Source: Pseudomonas sp. BCA17
Lineage (GTDB): Bacteria; Pseudomonadota; Gammaproteobacteria; Pseudomonadales; Pseudomonadaceae
Assembly (NCBI RefSeq): GCF_004519405.1
Contig: NZ_SGWI01000007.1
Location: 248,001 to 312,000, forward strand
DNA: 64,000 nucleotides
Direction: 5' to 3'
Shown here: piece by piece, positions 18,781 through 28,085 of the stretch
How positions within the stretch are numbered: position 1 is the first letter of the stretch
Layout of the letters: every line of letters starts with the position of its first letter
The notes under the pieces: model-generated
Told to the model about the DNA's origin: nothing
Database searches by the model: none
What the model saw: the letters and a program-made list of their open reading frames with translations, nothing else
Translations under genes and position numbers: made by a program

Positions 18781-21700
18781 ATGCAATGGATTTTCATGCT
18801 GATTGGCCTGGTGCTCGGCTGGACACTCGATGAGTCGTTCAGTGATGCGGGTATCGGTGCGCTGCTGGGCTTGGGCATTGGCCAGGCGATTCGCCTGTCG
18901 CAGCTTGCGGCCCAGGCGCAACAGCAGGCGAGTCAGTTGGAAACCACGCAAAAGGCGCTGATCGCATTGGGTGAGCGCCTGCGGCAACTGGAAGTCCCGG
19001 TGCCGACGAACACTGTCATCGTAGAAGCGCCTGCCCCTGAGCCTGCACCGGCTACCAAGGCGCCCGAGCTTGTCTGGGAACTGCCTGCCGAAATCACCCC
19101 CATCACCCTGGCCGTCGAAGCGAGCCAGCCGCTGCCGGACGACGTCTGGGCCCCTGCGCCAGCGCCTCGCCCTGAAGAGCCTGCCATTCCCCGCGGCCCT
19201 AACCTGATCGAACGCGCCATCAGCGGCGCGCGCACCTGGCTGTTCGGCGGTAATACCGTATTGCGCGTCGGCGTGGTGCTGCTGTTTCTCGGCCTGGCGT
19301 TCCTGCTTCGTTATGCCACCGAAGGCATGGTGGTGCCGATCGAGTTGCGTTATGCCGGTGTTGCCGCTGCCGCTATCGGCCTGCTGGGCCTGGGCTGGTG
19401 GCTGCGACTGCGCAATGGCAACTACGGTTTGATGCTGCAAGGCACCGGCATTGCGGTGCTGTACCTGACCGTGTTCGCCGCGATGCGCCTGCACCCGCTG
19501 ATTGATCCGGGCGCGGCCTTGGGCCTGCTCGTGGCGGTTACGGTGTTCTCGGCGATTCTGGCGATTACCCAGGACGCTCTTGGTTTGGCTTGCGCGGCGG
19601 CGCTGGGTGGTTTTGCCGCGCCGATCCTTACGTCTACCGGCGCCGGTAACCATGTGGCGCTGTTCAGCTATTTCGCATTGCTCAACGCCGGCATCCTCGC
19701 CATCGCCTGGTTCAAGGCTTGGCGCTTGCTTAATCTGATCGGGTTTGTCGGCACCTTCGGTATCGGTTTTGCCTGGGGCATGCGCTCGTATACGCCGGAA
19801 CTGCTGTGGAGCACCGAGCCGTTCCTGATCCTGTTTTTCCTGATGTACCTGGTGATCGGCCTGTTGTTCGCCCGCCGCAAATTGCTGGAGATGAGCGACG
19901 CCCCCGAAGACGACAGCCGTGGCGCGTTGTTGCGCTGGTCGGCGGCCAAGGGCGATTACGTTGATGGCAGTATGCTGTTTGGCCCGCCGCTGGTGGGTTT
20001 CGGCCTGCAGTTCGCGCTGGTGCAGCATCTGGAATTTGCCGCTGCCTTCAGCGCATTGGGCCTGGGCATCATCTACATGGGCCTGGCCCGATGGCTCAGT
20101 GGCGGCCGCGCCTTGCTGCTGACGGAAACCTGCCTGGCGCTGGGGGTGATCTTCGCCAGCCTGGCGATTCCCTTGGGCCTGGATGCGCGCTGGACAGCCG
20201 CAGCCTGGGCGGTGGAAGGCGCAGGGATCTTCTGGCTGGGCCTGCGTCAGCAGCGGCCGCTGGCGCGGGCATTCGGCCTGTTGCTGCAGTTGGGGGCGGC
20301 GCTGGCGTTCCTCAGCGAGCTACGGGTGGGCGAGCTGACCTTGCTTGACGGTGCACCGCTGGGGGCATTGCTGTTGGGCGCCGCTCTGTTGTTCAGCTTC
20401 GACCAATTGCGCAAGGCGTCGGCCGAACAGGCGGCGGGTTGGGAGCGCCAAGGCTTGCCGATATTGGCGAGCCTGGGCTTGAGTTTCTTGTATTTGCTCG
20501 CACCGTTGTTTTTGCTGACCCAGGGCACGGCCATCAGTTGGGCAATCGCCGGTCTGGTCACGCTGTTGATTGGCCTGCGCATCGGCTCGCGGACCTTTCT
20601 GTTTACCGCCTTTGCCGTGCAGTTGCTGGGCGGCGCGTTGTTCCTGTTGCGCTTGCAGGGCGGTGACGGGGCGGCGGTGTTCAATGCGGGTTGGACTGGC
20701 CTGTTGACGGCTTCGCTGATCGGCCTGGCCTTGGTGGGCGGCATGTTGCTGGCTGCGCGCGATGACATGGTGCGCAGCGACGTGCGGCTGTTGCGCGGGC
20801 TGTCGGTGGTATTGCTGGCCGGCCTGGTGCTGATCAACCTGGCGGTGCTGTTCGTACTGCCATGGGAAAGCGCCAGCGGTGTGTGGGCGGCCAGTGGCTT
20901 GTTGATCATCTGGTTGAGCCTGTACCTGCAACAGCGCGTCAGCTTCGTGTTTGGCTTGCTGTTGCAACTGGTCGGTGGCGCTTCATTCCTGCTGGCGGTG
21001 CCGGAACTGCTCGGGCCATTGACCCGCGACGGCTTGCGCCCTCTGGCCCACAGCGGCTTCTGGACCCCCATGGTCTTGGGCCTTGCCGCCCTGGTCGGCG
21101 CGTGGCGCTTGCAGCGTGAACCCCATGCGCCGGTGTTTAGCGTGTTGAAACTGCAACGTCTCTCCGACCTGTTGCTGGTGTGGGGTGCAGCCTGGTGGGC
21201 CCTGGCGTTGATCGGCGAAGTGCTGCGGTTTGTTCCTGATGAAATACAAGGCTCGTTCCTGCTGGCGATTGCGGCGGTGAGCGTGGCGATCTGGGCGCTG
21301 TTGGCCGAACGCTTGCGCTGGGCCTCGTTGGGTGTGCTGTGCACCTTGCTGATGCCGGCGGCGGGCGTGGTATTGCTGGTGTCCGCCCATGCCTATTACC
21401 ACCCCGCAGCCCACTACGGCTGGCTGGCCTGGCTGGCGGTGTTCGGGGTGCACTTCATTGCGCTGCGTCGTTTGGCTGCGGTGGTTCCTGGCAAGGTGTT
21501 GAGCATCGCTCACGTGCTTGGCTGCTGGATGTTGATCGGTGTGCTGGCCCTGGAGTTACGTTACGGCCTGTTGTTGCTGTCGAGCGAGTACAACGCCTGG
21601 CGCTGGCTGGGTTGGGCCGTGCTGCCAAGCCTGTATCTGGTGTTGGCGGCCGCGCCACGCCGTTGGCCATGGCCGGTAGCGGCTTATCCGCGTGAGTACC

Positions 21701-22299
21701 GCGTGCTGGCGGCATTGCCATTGGCGGTGTTGATGCTCGGCTGGTTCTGGCTGGCGAATATCTTCAGCGACGGCTCGGCCAGGCCGCTGCCCTATGTGCC
21801 GCTGCTCAACCCGCTGGATCTGGGGTTGTTGTTCGCGCTGTTGGGGGTGTACTTGTGGTCGCGCAGTGTGGCGCCGCAACGCGGGCCGCGGGCCGAACTG
21901 ATCGCCCAGGGTGTCGCGGGGGGCTCGCTGTTTGCGTTCTTTACGGCCTTGGTGATGCGCACTGCCCACCATTGGGGCGGCGTGCCGTTTCACCTGGATG
22001 CGCTGCTGGAGTCGATGCTGGTGCAGGCCGGACTGTCGATCGTCTGGACCTTGATCGCCCTCGGTCTGATGATCGGCGGTCACCTGCGCCATCGTCGCGA
22101 AGTGTGGCTGATCGGCGCGGCGCTGATTGCCGTGGTAGTGGCCAAGCTGTTCTTTGTTGAACTGAGTAACCGTGGCGGTCTGGCGCGGATCGTATCGTTT
22201 ATCGGCGTAGGCGGGCTGTTGCTGGTGGTGGGCTATTTTGCACCGCTGCCGCCCAGGCGCGCGGAACCTGTGATTCAAACCGAGGGAGCGTCTTCTTAA
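18781..22299 (+). CDS. Large polytopic membrane protein, DUF2339 family
   Basis: The function is unknown. The product is 1172 residues. It has an N-terminal membrane helix (MQWIFMLIGLVLGW), a predicted short coiled coil (about 35-75, Q/A/L-rich), a Pro/Ala-rich linker to about residue 150, then more than twenty hydrophobic helices to the C-terminus. The DUF2339 family has this overall form; a role in envelope polymer handling has been guessed but is not shown here. The ATG is chosen because it starts the first helix. Its stop codon TAA overlaps the ATG of the DUF3999 gene (TAATG), so the two are translationally coupled and probably act together. Confidence 0.9.
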   Translation: MQWIFMLIGLVLGWTLDESFSDAGIGALLGLGIGQAIRLSQLAAQAQQQASQLETTQKALIALGERLRQLEVPVPTNTVIVEAPAPEPAPATKAPELVWELPAEITPITLAVEASQPLPDDVWAPAPAPRPEEPAIPRGPNLIERAISGARTWLFGGNTVLRVGVVLLFLGLAFLLRYATEGMVVPIELRYAGVAAAAIGLLGLGWWLRLRNGNYGLMLQGTGIAVLYLTVFAAMRLHPLIDPGAALGLLVAVTVFSAILAITQDALGLACAAALGGFAAPILTSTGAGNHVALFSYFALLNAGILAIAWFKAWRLLNLIGFVGTFGIGFAWGMRSYTPELLWSTEPFLILFFLMYLVIGLLFARRKLLEMSDAPEDDSRGALLRWSAAKGDYVDGSMLFGPPLVGFGLQFALVQHLEFAAAFSALGLGIIYMGLARWLSGGRALLLTETCLALGVIFASLAIPLGLDARWTAAAWAVEGAGIFWLGLRQQRPLARAFGLLLQLGAALAFLSELRVGELTLLDGAPLGALLLGAALLFSFDQLRKASAEQAAGWERQGLPILASLGLSFLYLLAPLFLLTQGTAISWAIAGLVTLLIGLRIGSRTFLFTAFAVQLLGGALFLLRLQGGDGAAVFNAGWTGLLTASLIGLALVGGMLLAARDDMVRSDVRLLRGLSVVLLAGLVLINLAVLFVLPWESASGVWAASGLLIIWLSLYLQQRVSFVFGLLLQLVGGASFLLAVPELLGPLTRDGLRPLAHSGFWTPMVLGLAALVGAWRLQREPHAPVFSVLKLQRLSDLLLVWGAAWWALALIGEVLRFVPDEIQGSFLLAIAAVSVAIWALLAERLRWASLGVLCTLLMPAAGVVLLVSAHAYYHPAAHYGWLAWLAVFGVHFIALRRLAAVVPGKVLSIAHVLGCWMLIGVLALELRYGLLLLSSEYNAWRWLGWAVLPSLYLVLAAAPRRWPWPVAAYPREYRVLAALPLAVLMLGWFWLANIFSDGSARPLPYVPLLNPLDLGLLFALLGVYLWSRSVAPQRGPRAELIAQGVAGGSLFAFFTALVMRTAHHWGGVPFHLDALLESMLVQAGLSIVWTLIALGLMIGGHLRHRREVWLIGAALIAVVVAKLFFVELSNRGGLARIVSFIGVGGLLLVVGYFAPLPPRRAEPVIQTEGASS

Positions 22300-23648
22300 T
22301 GGGCAAGCTGAGTCTGGGTGGATTGTTGGCAGGGATGCTGTGTTCGGTGGTTTACGCGCAGGAAGGGCCGGCTGACTTCACCACGCACGTGCCGCTGGCC
22401 GTGAGCGGCAATGGCCCCTGGTATCGCCTGGAGCTGCCGCTGGCGGTGCAACTGAGCGCGCGGCAGGCGGATCTCAGTGATGTGCGGGTATTCAACGCCG
22501 CCGGGGAGCCACAGGCTTATGCGTTGTCGCGCCAATCTGCGCAGCGTACTGAAAACCGCGAGGTTGCCGACGTGAAGTGGTTTCCGCTGTACGCCGCCGA
22601 TGCGCAGCAGGCGTTGCCCGGCGTAGTGATGAAATCCACGACCGAGGGCACCTTGCTTGAGGTTCGTCCGGCCATCAAGACTGAAAAACAGGTGCTGCGC
22701 GGTTGGGTGCTGGACGCCAGTGCGATCAAGGCGCCGTTGCAGCAACTGAGCCTTGACTGGAGCCGCGAGCAGGATGGCTTCCAGCGTTTCAGCATTGAAG
22801 CCAGTGATGACCTGCAGCACTGGCAGTCCTGGGGTGACGGCCAAGTGGCACGCTTGTCGTTTGCCGACGAGCGGGTCGAGCAGCATGACGTGAGTTTGCC
22901 GGGGCAGTCGGCGCGCTATCTGCGTTTGGTGTGGCTGGGCCAGACGGCGCCGCAGTTGACCTCGGCCAAGCTGGTCAGCGCGACCAGCAGCAGCCTGCCG
23001 ATGCCGTTGGTGTGGTCGCAGCCGTTGTCGGGCTCGCGCCTCAAGGCCGGCGAATACAGCTGGCAGCTGCCGACGGGGCTGCATGTCGAGCGCTTGCGTC
23101 TGGAGTTGAAGCAGCCCAACACGTTGGCCCCGGTGACCTTGTCGGGGCGTCGTGAGGTCAGTCAAGCCTGGCAGCCGTTGAGCAATGGGTTGTTGTATCG
23201 CCTGACCCGCAATGGCCAGGATGTGGTGCAGGATGAGCTGCAGTTGCCGGGTGTGGCCGTTGCCGAGCTCAAGTTGCAGGTGGACGAGCGGGGCGGTGGG
23301 CTGGGTGTCGAAGCGCCGGCCCTGCGCTTTGCCGTGCGTGCCACGCAATTGGTATTCCTGGCGCGGGGCGAGCCGCCGTTTACCCTGGCGCTCGGCAATA
23401 CTTCGGTGAAGGCGGCGAATTTGCCGTTATCCACACTGATTCCCGACTACAGCGCCGAGCGTCTCAAGGCATTGGGCCAGGCTATGGTCACGGGAGAGGT
23501 TGTGGTCAAAACCCCCGCCGTAGCCGTTTCACCTGAGGTGGGCAGCGACTGGAAGAAGTTCGGTCTGTGGGCTGTGCTCCTGTTGGGCGTGGCGGCACTG
23601 GGGGCCATGGCCTACAGTTTGTTGCGCAAGCCTCAGGGTAACCCCTGA
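22299..23648 (+). CDS. DUF3999 family membrane-anchored periplasmic protein
   Basis: The function is unknown. The product is 449 residues. There is a signal peptide (MGKLSLGGLLAGMLCSVVYA), then a long beta-rich periplasmic region with repeated strand patterns resembling galactose-binding folds (SIEASDDLQHWQSWG is a discoidin-like signature). One C-terminal membrane helix (about 415-437, FGLWAVLLLGVAALGAMAYSLL) is followed by a short basic tail. It overlaps the DUF2339 gene by one base. The pairing suggests a carbohydrate- or envelope-related complex; this is inference. Confidence 0.88.
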   Translation: MGKLSLGGLLAGMLCSVVYAQEGPADFTTHVPLAVSGNGPWYRLELPLAVQLSARQADLSDVRVFNAAGEPQAYALSRQSAQRTENREVADVKWFPLYAADAQQALPGVVMKSTTEGTLLEVRPAIKTEKQVLRGWVLDASAIKAPLQQLSLDWSREQDGFQRFSIEASDDLQHWQSWGDGQVARLSFADERVEQHDVSLPGQSARYLRLVWLGQTAPQLTSAKLVSATSSSLPMPLVWSQPLSGSRLKAGEYSWQLPTGLHVERLRLELKQPNTLAPVTLSGRREVSQAWQPLSNGLLYRLTRNGQDVVQDELQLPGVAVAELKLQVDERGGGLGVEAPALRFAVRATQLVFLARGEPPFTLALGNTSVKAANLPLSTLIPDYSAERLKALGQAMVTGEVVVKTPAVAVSPEVGSDWKKFGLWAVLLLGVAALGAMAYSLLRKPQGNP

Positions 23649-23744
23649 ACTCTGTTGGGTTTAAATCCTCTGATTAGAGGAAATAAGCCTCGACTCGCGT
23701 TAAACTGCGCGGGTTTTTAAGCCCCCCATTCTTCGGAGCCTTCC

Positions 23745-24755
23745 ATGTCCCGCGTTACCTTGAGTCGCTATTTGATCGAGCAGACCCGCAGCAACAACAC
23801 GCCTGCCGATCTGCGCTTCCTTATCGAAGTGGTGGCGCGTGCTTGCAAGGAAATCAGCCACGCCGTGTCCAAAGGCGCGCTGGGTGGTGTCCTGGGCAGC
23901 ATGGGCACTGAAAACGTCCAAGGCGAAGTGCAGAAGAAACTCGACGTGCTGTCCAACGAGATCCTGCTCGAAGCCAACGAATGGGGCGGTCACCTGGCCG
24001 GCATGGCGTCCGAAGAAATGGACAATGCCTACCAGATCCCGGGCAAATACCCGAAAGGCGCCTACCTGTTGGTGTTCGACCCACTGGACGGTTCGTCCAA
24101 CATCGACATCAACGCTCCGGTCGGCACCATCTTCTCGGTATTGCGCTGCCCGAATGAATACCTGAGTCAGAACGAAGCCCTGAACGAAAAGGCTTTCCTG
24201 CAGCCAGGCACCGAGCAGGTCGCCGCCGGCTATGCAATCTACGGCCCGCAGACCATGCTGGTACTGACCCTGGGCGACGGCGTCAAGGGTTTCACCCTGG
24301 ATCGCGAAATGGGCAGCTTCGTGCTGACCCACGAAGACATCTCCATCCCGGCTTCCACCCAGGAATTTGCCATCAACATGTCCAACCAGCGCCACTGGGA
24401 AGCTCCGGTGCAGCGTTACGTGAACGAGTTGATGGAAGGCGAAGAAGGCCCGTTGAAGAAGAACTTCAACATGCGCTGGGTCGCTGCGATGGTGGCCGAT
24501 GTGCACCGCATCCTGACCCGTGGTGGTCTGTTCATGTACCCACGTGACAGCCGCGAGCCGTCCAAGCCGGGCAAACTGCGCCTGATGTACGAGGCCAACC
24601 CGATGTCCTTCCTGGTTGAACAGGCGGGCGGTGCATCCACCGACGGCCACCAGCGTATCCTCGACATCCAGCCTGAAGGCCTGCATCAGCGCGTGGCGGT
24701 GTTCCTGGGTTCGAAGGAAGAAGTCGAGCGTGTGACGGCTTATCACAAGGCGTAA
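23745..24755 (+). CDS. fbp: Fructose-1,6-bisphosphatase class 1
   Basis: This is the gluconeogenic enzyme that hydrolyses fructose-1,6-bisphosphate, essential for growth on amino and organic acids in Pseudomonas. The product is 336 residues. The metal site FDPLDGSSNIDINAPVGTIFS is complete, and RWVAAMVADVHRIL, GGLFMYP and YEANPMSFLVEQAGG form the substrate pocket. TCGGAGCCTTCC precedes the ATG. It is followed by a strong terminator, so it is probably monocistronic. Confidence 0.97.
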   Translation: MSRVTLSRYLIEQTRSNNTPADLRFLIEVVARACKEISHAVSKGALGGVLGSMGTENVQGEVQKKLDVLSNEILLEANEWGGHLAGMASEEMDNAYQIPGKYPKGAYLLVFDPLDGSSNIDINAPVGTIFSVLRCPNEYLSQNEALNEKAFLQPGTEQVAAGYAIYGPQTMLVLTLGDGVKGFTLDREMGSFVLTHEDISIPASTQEFAINMSNQRHWEAPVQRYVNELMEGEEGPLKKNFNMRWVAAMVADVHRILTRGGLFMYPRDSREPSKPGKLRLMYEANPMSFLVEQAGGASTDGHQRILDIQPEGLHQRVAVFLGSKEEVERVTAYHKA

Positions 24756-24766
24756 CACCTGACGGT

Positions 24767-24807
24767 AAAAAGCCCCGAAACGTTTCAGCGTTTTCGGGGC
24801 TTTTTTG
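24767..24807 (+). terminator. Terminator of fbp
   Basis: The stem AAAAGCCCCGAAACG / CGTTTTCGGGGCTTTT, with a single bulged base and a short loop, is followed by TTTTTTG. Confidence 0.93.
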
Positions 24808-24895
24808 TTTTTGCCTGTTGGGAACCAGACACCTCTTTTCCCTTCTAAGCTTCTGGCAGATACCCCAGCTGCTTTGTCTCTCCAGGAGCTTTTCC

Positions 24896-25150
24896 ATGTC
24901 TCTACGCCGTCTCGCCTTGTTGGCTTTTTGCGTGCTGTTAGCCGCTTGCAGCAAGGTCACTCAAGAAAACTACGCGAAGCTGTCGGCCGGCATGGCCAAG
25001 GCCGAGGTTGAGTCGTTGCTGGGCAAGCCGACCGATTGTTCCGGTGCACTGGGTATGTCCAGTTGTACGTGGGGCGATAAAAACAGCTTTATCAGCGTGC
25101 AATACGCCGGTGACAAAGTTCTGATGTTTTCCGGGCAAGGCCTGAAGTAA
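24896..25150 (+). CDS. Small lipoprotein (SmpA/DUF3862-like)
   Basis: The product is an 84-residue predicted lipoprotein. The lipobox LLAAC follows a 16-residue hydrophobic stretch, with the lipidated Cys at about residue 18. The mature part (YAKLSAGMAKAEVESLLGKP) matches the start of the small BamE/SmpA-like fold. Two further cysteines (DCSGAL and SCTW) are spaced for a disulfide. An AGGAGCTTTTCC ribosome site sets the start; an upstream in-frame ATG precedes it by 26 codons without a signal. It is followed 30 bases later by the lipocalin gene. The role is unknown. Confidence 0.82.
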   Translation: MSLRRLALLAFCVLLAACSKVTQENYAKLSAGMAKAEVESLLGKPTDCSGALGMSSCTWGDKNSFISVQYAGDKVLMFSGQGLK

Positions 25151-25180
25151 ACCGGGGCGCGAGCCTGCGGGAGAAGAAGA

Positions 25181-25750
25181 ATGATGCGTTTTGTTTTATA
25201 CCTTTGTGCCAGCCTGTTTTTGGCGGGCTGCGCCAGTCATTCTGGCGATGATCTGCAACCCAAGACCGCGAGCAACGTCAACCTCAAGCGTTACCAGGGC
25301 ACCTGGTATGAGTTGGCCCGATTGCCGATGTACTTCCAGCGCAACTGCGCACAGTCCGAAGCCCGCTACACGTTGCTCCCGGATGGCGACATGTCGGTGT
25401 TCAACCGCTGCCTGACGACCGAGTGGAAATGGGAAGAAGCCAAGGGCACCGCCACGCCGCAGGTGCCGGGCAAGACCGACAAGCTCTGGGTGGAATTCAA
25501 TAACTGGTTCACGTCGCTGCTACCGGGCGTGGCCAAGGGCGATTACTGGGTGCTGTACGTCAGCGATGACTACAAGACTGCCATCGTCGGCAGCCCGAGC
25601 CGGCGCTATATGTGGCTCTTGTCGCGTACGCCGACGGTGAGTGCCGATACCCGCGAAGACTTGCTGAGCAGGGCGCGGCAGCAGGGGTATGACACCACTC
25701 GGTTGATCTGGCGTACGTCGGACAAGCAGATGGCGAAGACTTCGCAGTAA
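25181..25750 (+). CDS. blc: Outer-membrane lipocalin lipoprotein (Blc-like)
   Basis: Bacterial lipocalins bind lipids at the inner face of the outer membrane. The product is 189 residues. The signal peptide ends in the lipobox FLAGC. The lipocalin GxW motif is in YQGTWYELARLP, with FNRC and the YWVLYVSDDYKTAIVG strand-turn. The C-terminal R-x-P triad motif is RYMWLLSRTP. GGGAGAAGAAGA precedes the first ATG; a second ATG is adjacent. It is probably co-transcribed with the small lipoprotein gene just upstream. Confidence 0.93.
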   Translation: MMRFVLYLCASLFLAGCASHSGDDLQPKTASNVNLKRYQGTWYELARLPMYFQRNCAQSEARYTLLPDGDMSVFNRCLTTEWKWEEAKGTATPQVPGKTDKLWVEFNNWFTSLLPGVAKGDYWVLYVSDDYKTAIVGSPSRRYMWLLSRTPTVSADTREDLLSRARQQGYDTTRLIWRTSDKQMAKTSQ

Positions 25751-25772
25751 CCTGAGCGCACGCTCGATAAAC

Positions 25773-25862
25773 GATGGAGGGGGCTTGCTCCCGATAGCGG
25801 TGGATCAGTCAAACATCTGTTGACTGACACCCTGCTATCGGGAACAAGCCCCCTCTCGCATT
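25773..25862. repeat. REPIN, GGGGGCTTGCTCCCG family, copy 3
   Basis: Arms GGAGGGGGCTTGCTCCCGAT and the complement ATCGGGAACAAGCCCCCTC enclose about 40 bases including its own small dyad (CAGTCAAACATCTGTTGACTG). It lies between the convergent lipocalin gene and hutF. Confidence 0.92.
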
Positions 25863-25863
25863 T

Positions 25864-27228
25864 CTAACCGAGCAGGTCTCTCAGTACTTGCGTGAACGCC
25901 CGGTTGCTTTCTTCCTCACCTGCATGGCGCCCGTCACGCACCACCCACTGGCCGTTAACGAGCACATCGCGCACCTGCCGGTCACCGCCAGCAAACAGCC
26001 AACGGTTGAGAATGCCGTCCTCGGACGCCGTCGCCAGGTAGGGGTCGTTACCATCGAGTACCAGCCAATCCGCACGCTTGCCCACTTCCAATCGACCAAT
26101 GGGCTGGCCCAGTGCCTGGGCGCCACCGTCCAGCGCGGCATCGAACAGGGTGCGCCCCACCATCGGCTGATCGCTGCGATACAGGCGGTTACGCCGCTGA
26201 TCACGCAGCCGTTGGCCATATTCCAGCCAGCGCAGTTCTTCCACCACGCTCAATGACACATGGCTGTCGGAGCCGATGCCCATGCGTCCGCCCTGGGCCA
26301 GGAAATCCACCGCCGGGAAGATCCCGTCACCCAGGTTGGCTTCCGTCGTCAGGCACAACCCTGCAATAGCGCGGCTCCTGGCCATGCGCGCGACTTCTTC
26401 GCGGTCGGCATGGGTGGCGTGCACCAGGCACCAGCGTTCATCCACCGCGACATTGTCGTACAGCCATTGCAGAGGGCGTTTTCCGCTCCAGGCCAGGCAG
26501 TCATCGACTTCTTTTTGCTGCTCGGCGATGTGGATATGCACCGGGCATGCTTTGTCGCTGGCGGCCAGGACGTCACTGATCTGCTGTGGCGTGACGGCAC
26601 GCAGGGAGTGAAAGCACAGGCCAATCTCCTGCGCCGGTTGCGCGGCGAGGAGCGGCTTGAGTCGCGCTTGCAGGTCGAGATAATTTTCGGTGCTGTTGAT
26701 AAAGCGGCGTTGGCCGTCATTCGGCGCCTGGCCGCCAAAGCCTGCGTGGGTGTACAGCACCGGCAGCAATGTCAGGCCGATGCCGCTGCTTGCCGCCGCC
26801 TGGCTGATCTGCCGCGACAATTCCGTACGGTCGGCGTACGGCTGGCCGCTGACGTCGTGGTGCACATAATGAAACTCAGCCACCGAGGTATAGCCGGCCT
26901 TGAGCATTTCGATGTACAGCTGGCGCGCGATGATGTGCAGTTGGTCAGGGTTGATCTTGCCGACCATGCGGTACATCAAGTCACGCCAGGTCCAGAAACT
27001 GTCATTCGGATTGCCCGCCACCTCCGCCAGGCCTGCCATCGCACGCTGAAACGCATGGGAATGCAGATTCGGCATGCCCGCCAAAACCGGGCCTCTCAGC
27101 CGTTCGGCAGCGTCTGCACTGGCATTGGCCTCAACCTTTGTCAGTAGCCCATCGGCGCTGACTTCAAGACGTACATCGTTGGCCCATCCATTAGGCAGCA
27201 GCGCGCGTTCGGCAAAGAAAGCGGACAT
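25864..27228 (-). CDS. hutF: Formimidoylglutamate deiminase
   Basis: HutF hydrolyses N-formimino-L-glutamate to N-formylglutamate and ammonia, feeding HutG in the five-step pathway. The product is 454 residues, an amidohydrolase-superfamily enzyme. Metal and substrate motifs are MPNLHSHAFQRAM, the YVHHD segment, CFHSLRAVT, HIHIAEQQKEV and GIGSDSHVSLS. The chosen ATG (MSAFFAERALL) is two codons inside a slightly longer ORF. It is divergent from hutC across a 107-base gap that contains an operator-like site, so HutC probably controls both. Confidence 0.96.
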   Translation of the reverse strand: MSAFFAERALLPNGWANDVRLEVSADGLLTKVEANASADAAERLRGPVLAGMPNLHSHAFQRAMAGLAEVAGNPNDSFWTWRDLMYRMVGKINPDQLHIIARQLYIEMLKAGYTSVAEFHYVHHDVSGQPYADRTELSRQISQAAASSGIGLTLLPVLYTHAGFGGQAPNDGQRRFINSTENYLDLQARLKPLLAAQPAQEIGLCFHSLRAVTPQQISDVLAASDKACPVHIHIAEQQKEVDDCLAWSGKRPLQWLYDNVAVDERWCLVHATHADREEVARMARSRAIAGLCLTTEANLGDGIFPAVDFLAQGGRMGIGSDSHVSLSVVEELRWLEYGQRLRDQRRNRLYRSDQPMVGRTLFDAALDGGAQALGQPIGRLEVGKRADWLVLDGNDPYLATASEDGILNRWLFAGGDRQVRDVLVNGQWVVRDGRHAGEEESNRAFTQVLRDLLG

Positions 27229-27257
27229 GATCAAGGCACCCCGGTCGTGTGTTTATT

Positions 27258-27267
27258 TGTATATACA
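27258..27267. promoter_or_regulatory. HutC operator between hutF and hutC
   Basis: TGTATATACA is a perfect TGTA-N2-TACA palindrome. A further TATACA follows at once, as in a partly doubled site. It is 30 bases before hutF and 69 before hutC. The same motif precedes hutU. Confidence 0.7.
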
Positions 27268-27335
27268 TATACAGACGTTTGCCTGCTCGGTAAACTCCGG
27301 CAATCTATGCATCTTTTCCCCTGCAAGGATTCCCC

Positions 27336-28085
27336 GTGCCGACTCCGCCCGCCAACTCTTCGCTGGCTGCCCACATGGACGAAAGTCCGGCGCCCTTGTA
27401 TGCCCGCGTCAAACAGATGATCAGCCAGCAAATCCTCAACGGCAACTGGCCGCCTCATTACCGCGTGCCGTCGGAGAGCGAGTTGGTCAGCGAGCTGGGG
27501 TTCAGCCGCATGACCATCAACCGCGCCCTGCGCGAGCTCACCGCCGAAGGTTTGCTGGTGCGTATGCAAGGCGTCGGTACCTTCGTCGCCGAGCCCAAGA
27601 GCCAGTCGGCGCTGTTTGAAGTGCACAACATTGCCGATGAGATCGCCTCCCGCGGTCATCGACACACGTGCAAGGTTATCCACCTGGGCGAAGAAGCTGC
27701 CGGCTCCGAGCGCGCCGTCGCCCTGGAAATGCGCGAAGGCGGACGGGTATTCCACTCGCTGATCGTGCATTTCGAAAACGACATCCCCGTGCAAATCGAA
27801 GACCGATTCGTCAATGCCCTGGTCGCACCGGAATACCTGCAACAGGATTTCACCCAGCAGACGCCTTACGCTTATTTGAACCAGGTCGCGCCGCTCACCG
27901 AAGGCGAGCATGTGGTCGAAGCGATCCTCGCCGATGCCGAAGAATGCAAGCTGCTGCAGATCGAGCCAAGCGAGCCGTGCCTGTTGATCCGCAGGCGCAC
28001 CTGGTCCGGCCGCCAACCGGTGACTGCGGCGCGTTTGATCCACCCCGGTTCCCGTCATAGCCTTGAAGGACGTTTCAGTAAATGA
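27336..28085 (+). CDS. hutC: Histidine-utilisation repressor HutC (GntR family)
   Basis: HutC represses hut genes until urocanate binds. The product is 249 residues. The winged-helix domain spans residues 20-90 (LYARVKQMISQQI, RVPSESELVSELGFSRMTINRAL). A UTRA effector domain (about 105-245) follows, ending CLLIRRRTWS and HPGSRHSLEGRF. The start is GTG with AAGGATTCCCC upstream; an ATG 13 codons in would remove a poorly conserved tail. Its stop overlaps the hutD start (ATGA). Confidence 0.96.
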   Translation: MPTPPANSSLAAHMDESPAPLYARVKQMISQQILNGNWPPHYRVPSESELVSELGFSRMTINRALRELTAEGLLVRMQGVGTFVAEPKSQSALFEVHNIADEIASRGHRHTCKVIHLGEEAAGSERAVALEMREGGRVFHSLIVHFENDIPVQIEDRFVNALVAPEYLQQDFTQQTPYAYLNQVAPLTEGEHVVEAILADAEECKLLQIEPSEPCLLIRRRTWSGRQPVTAARLIHPGSRHSLEGRFSK

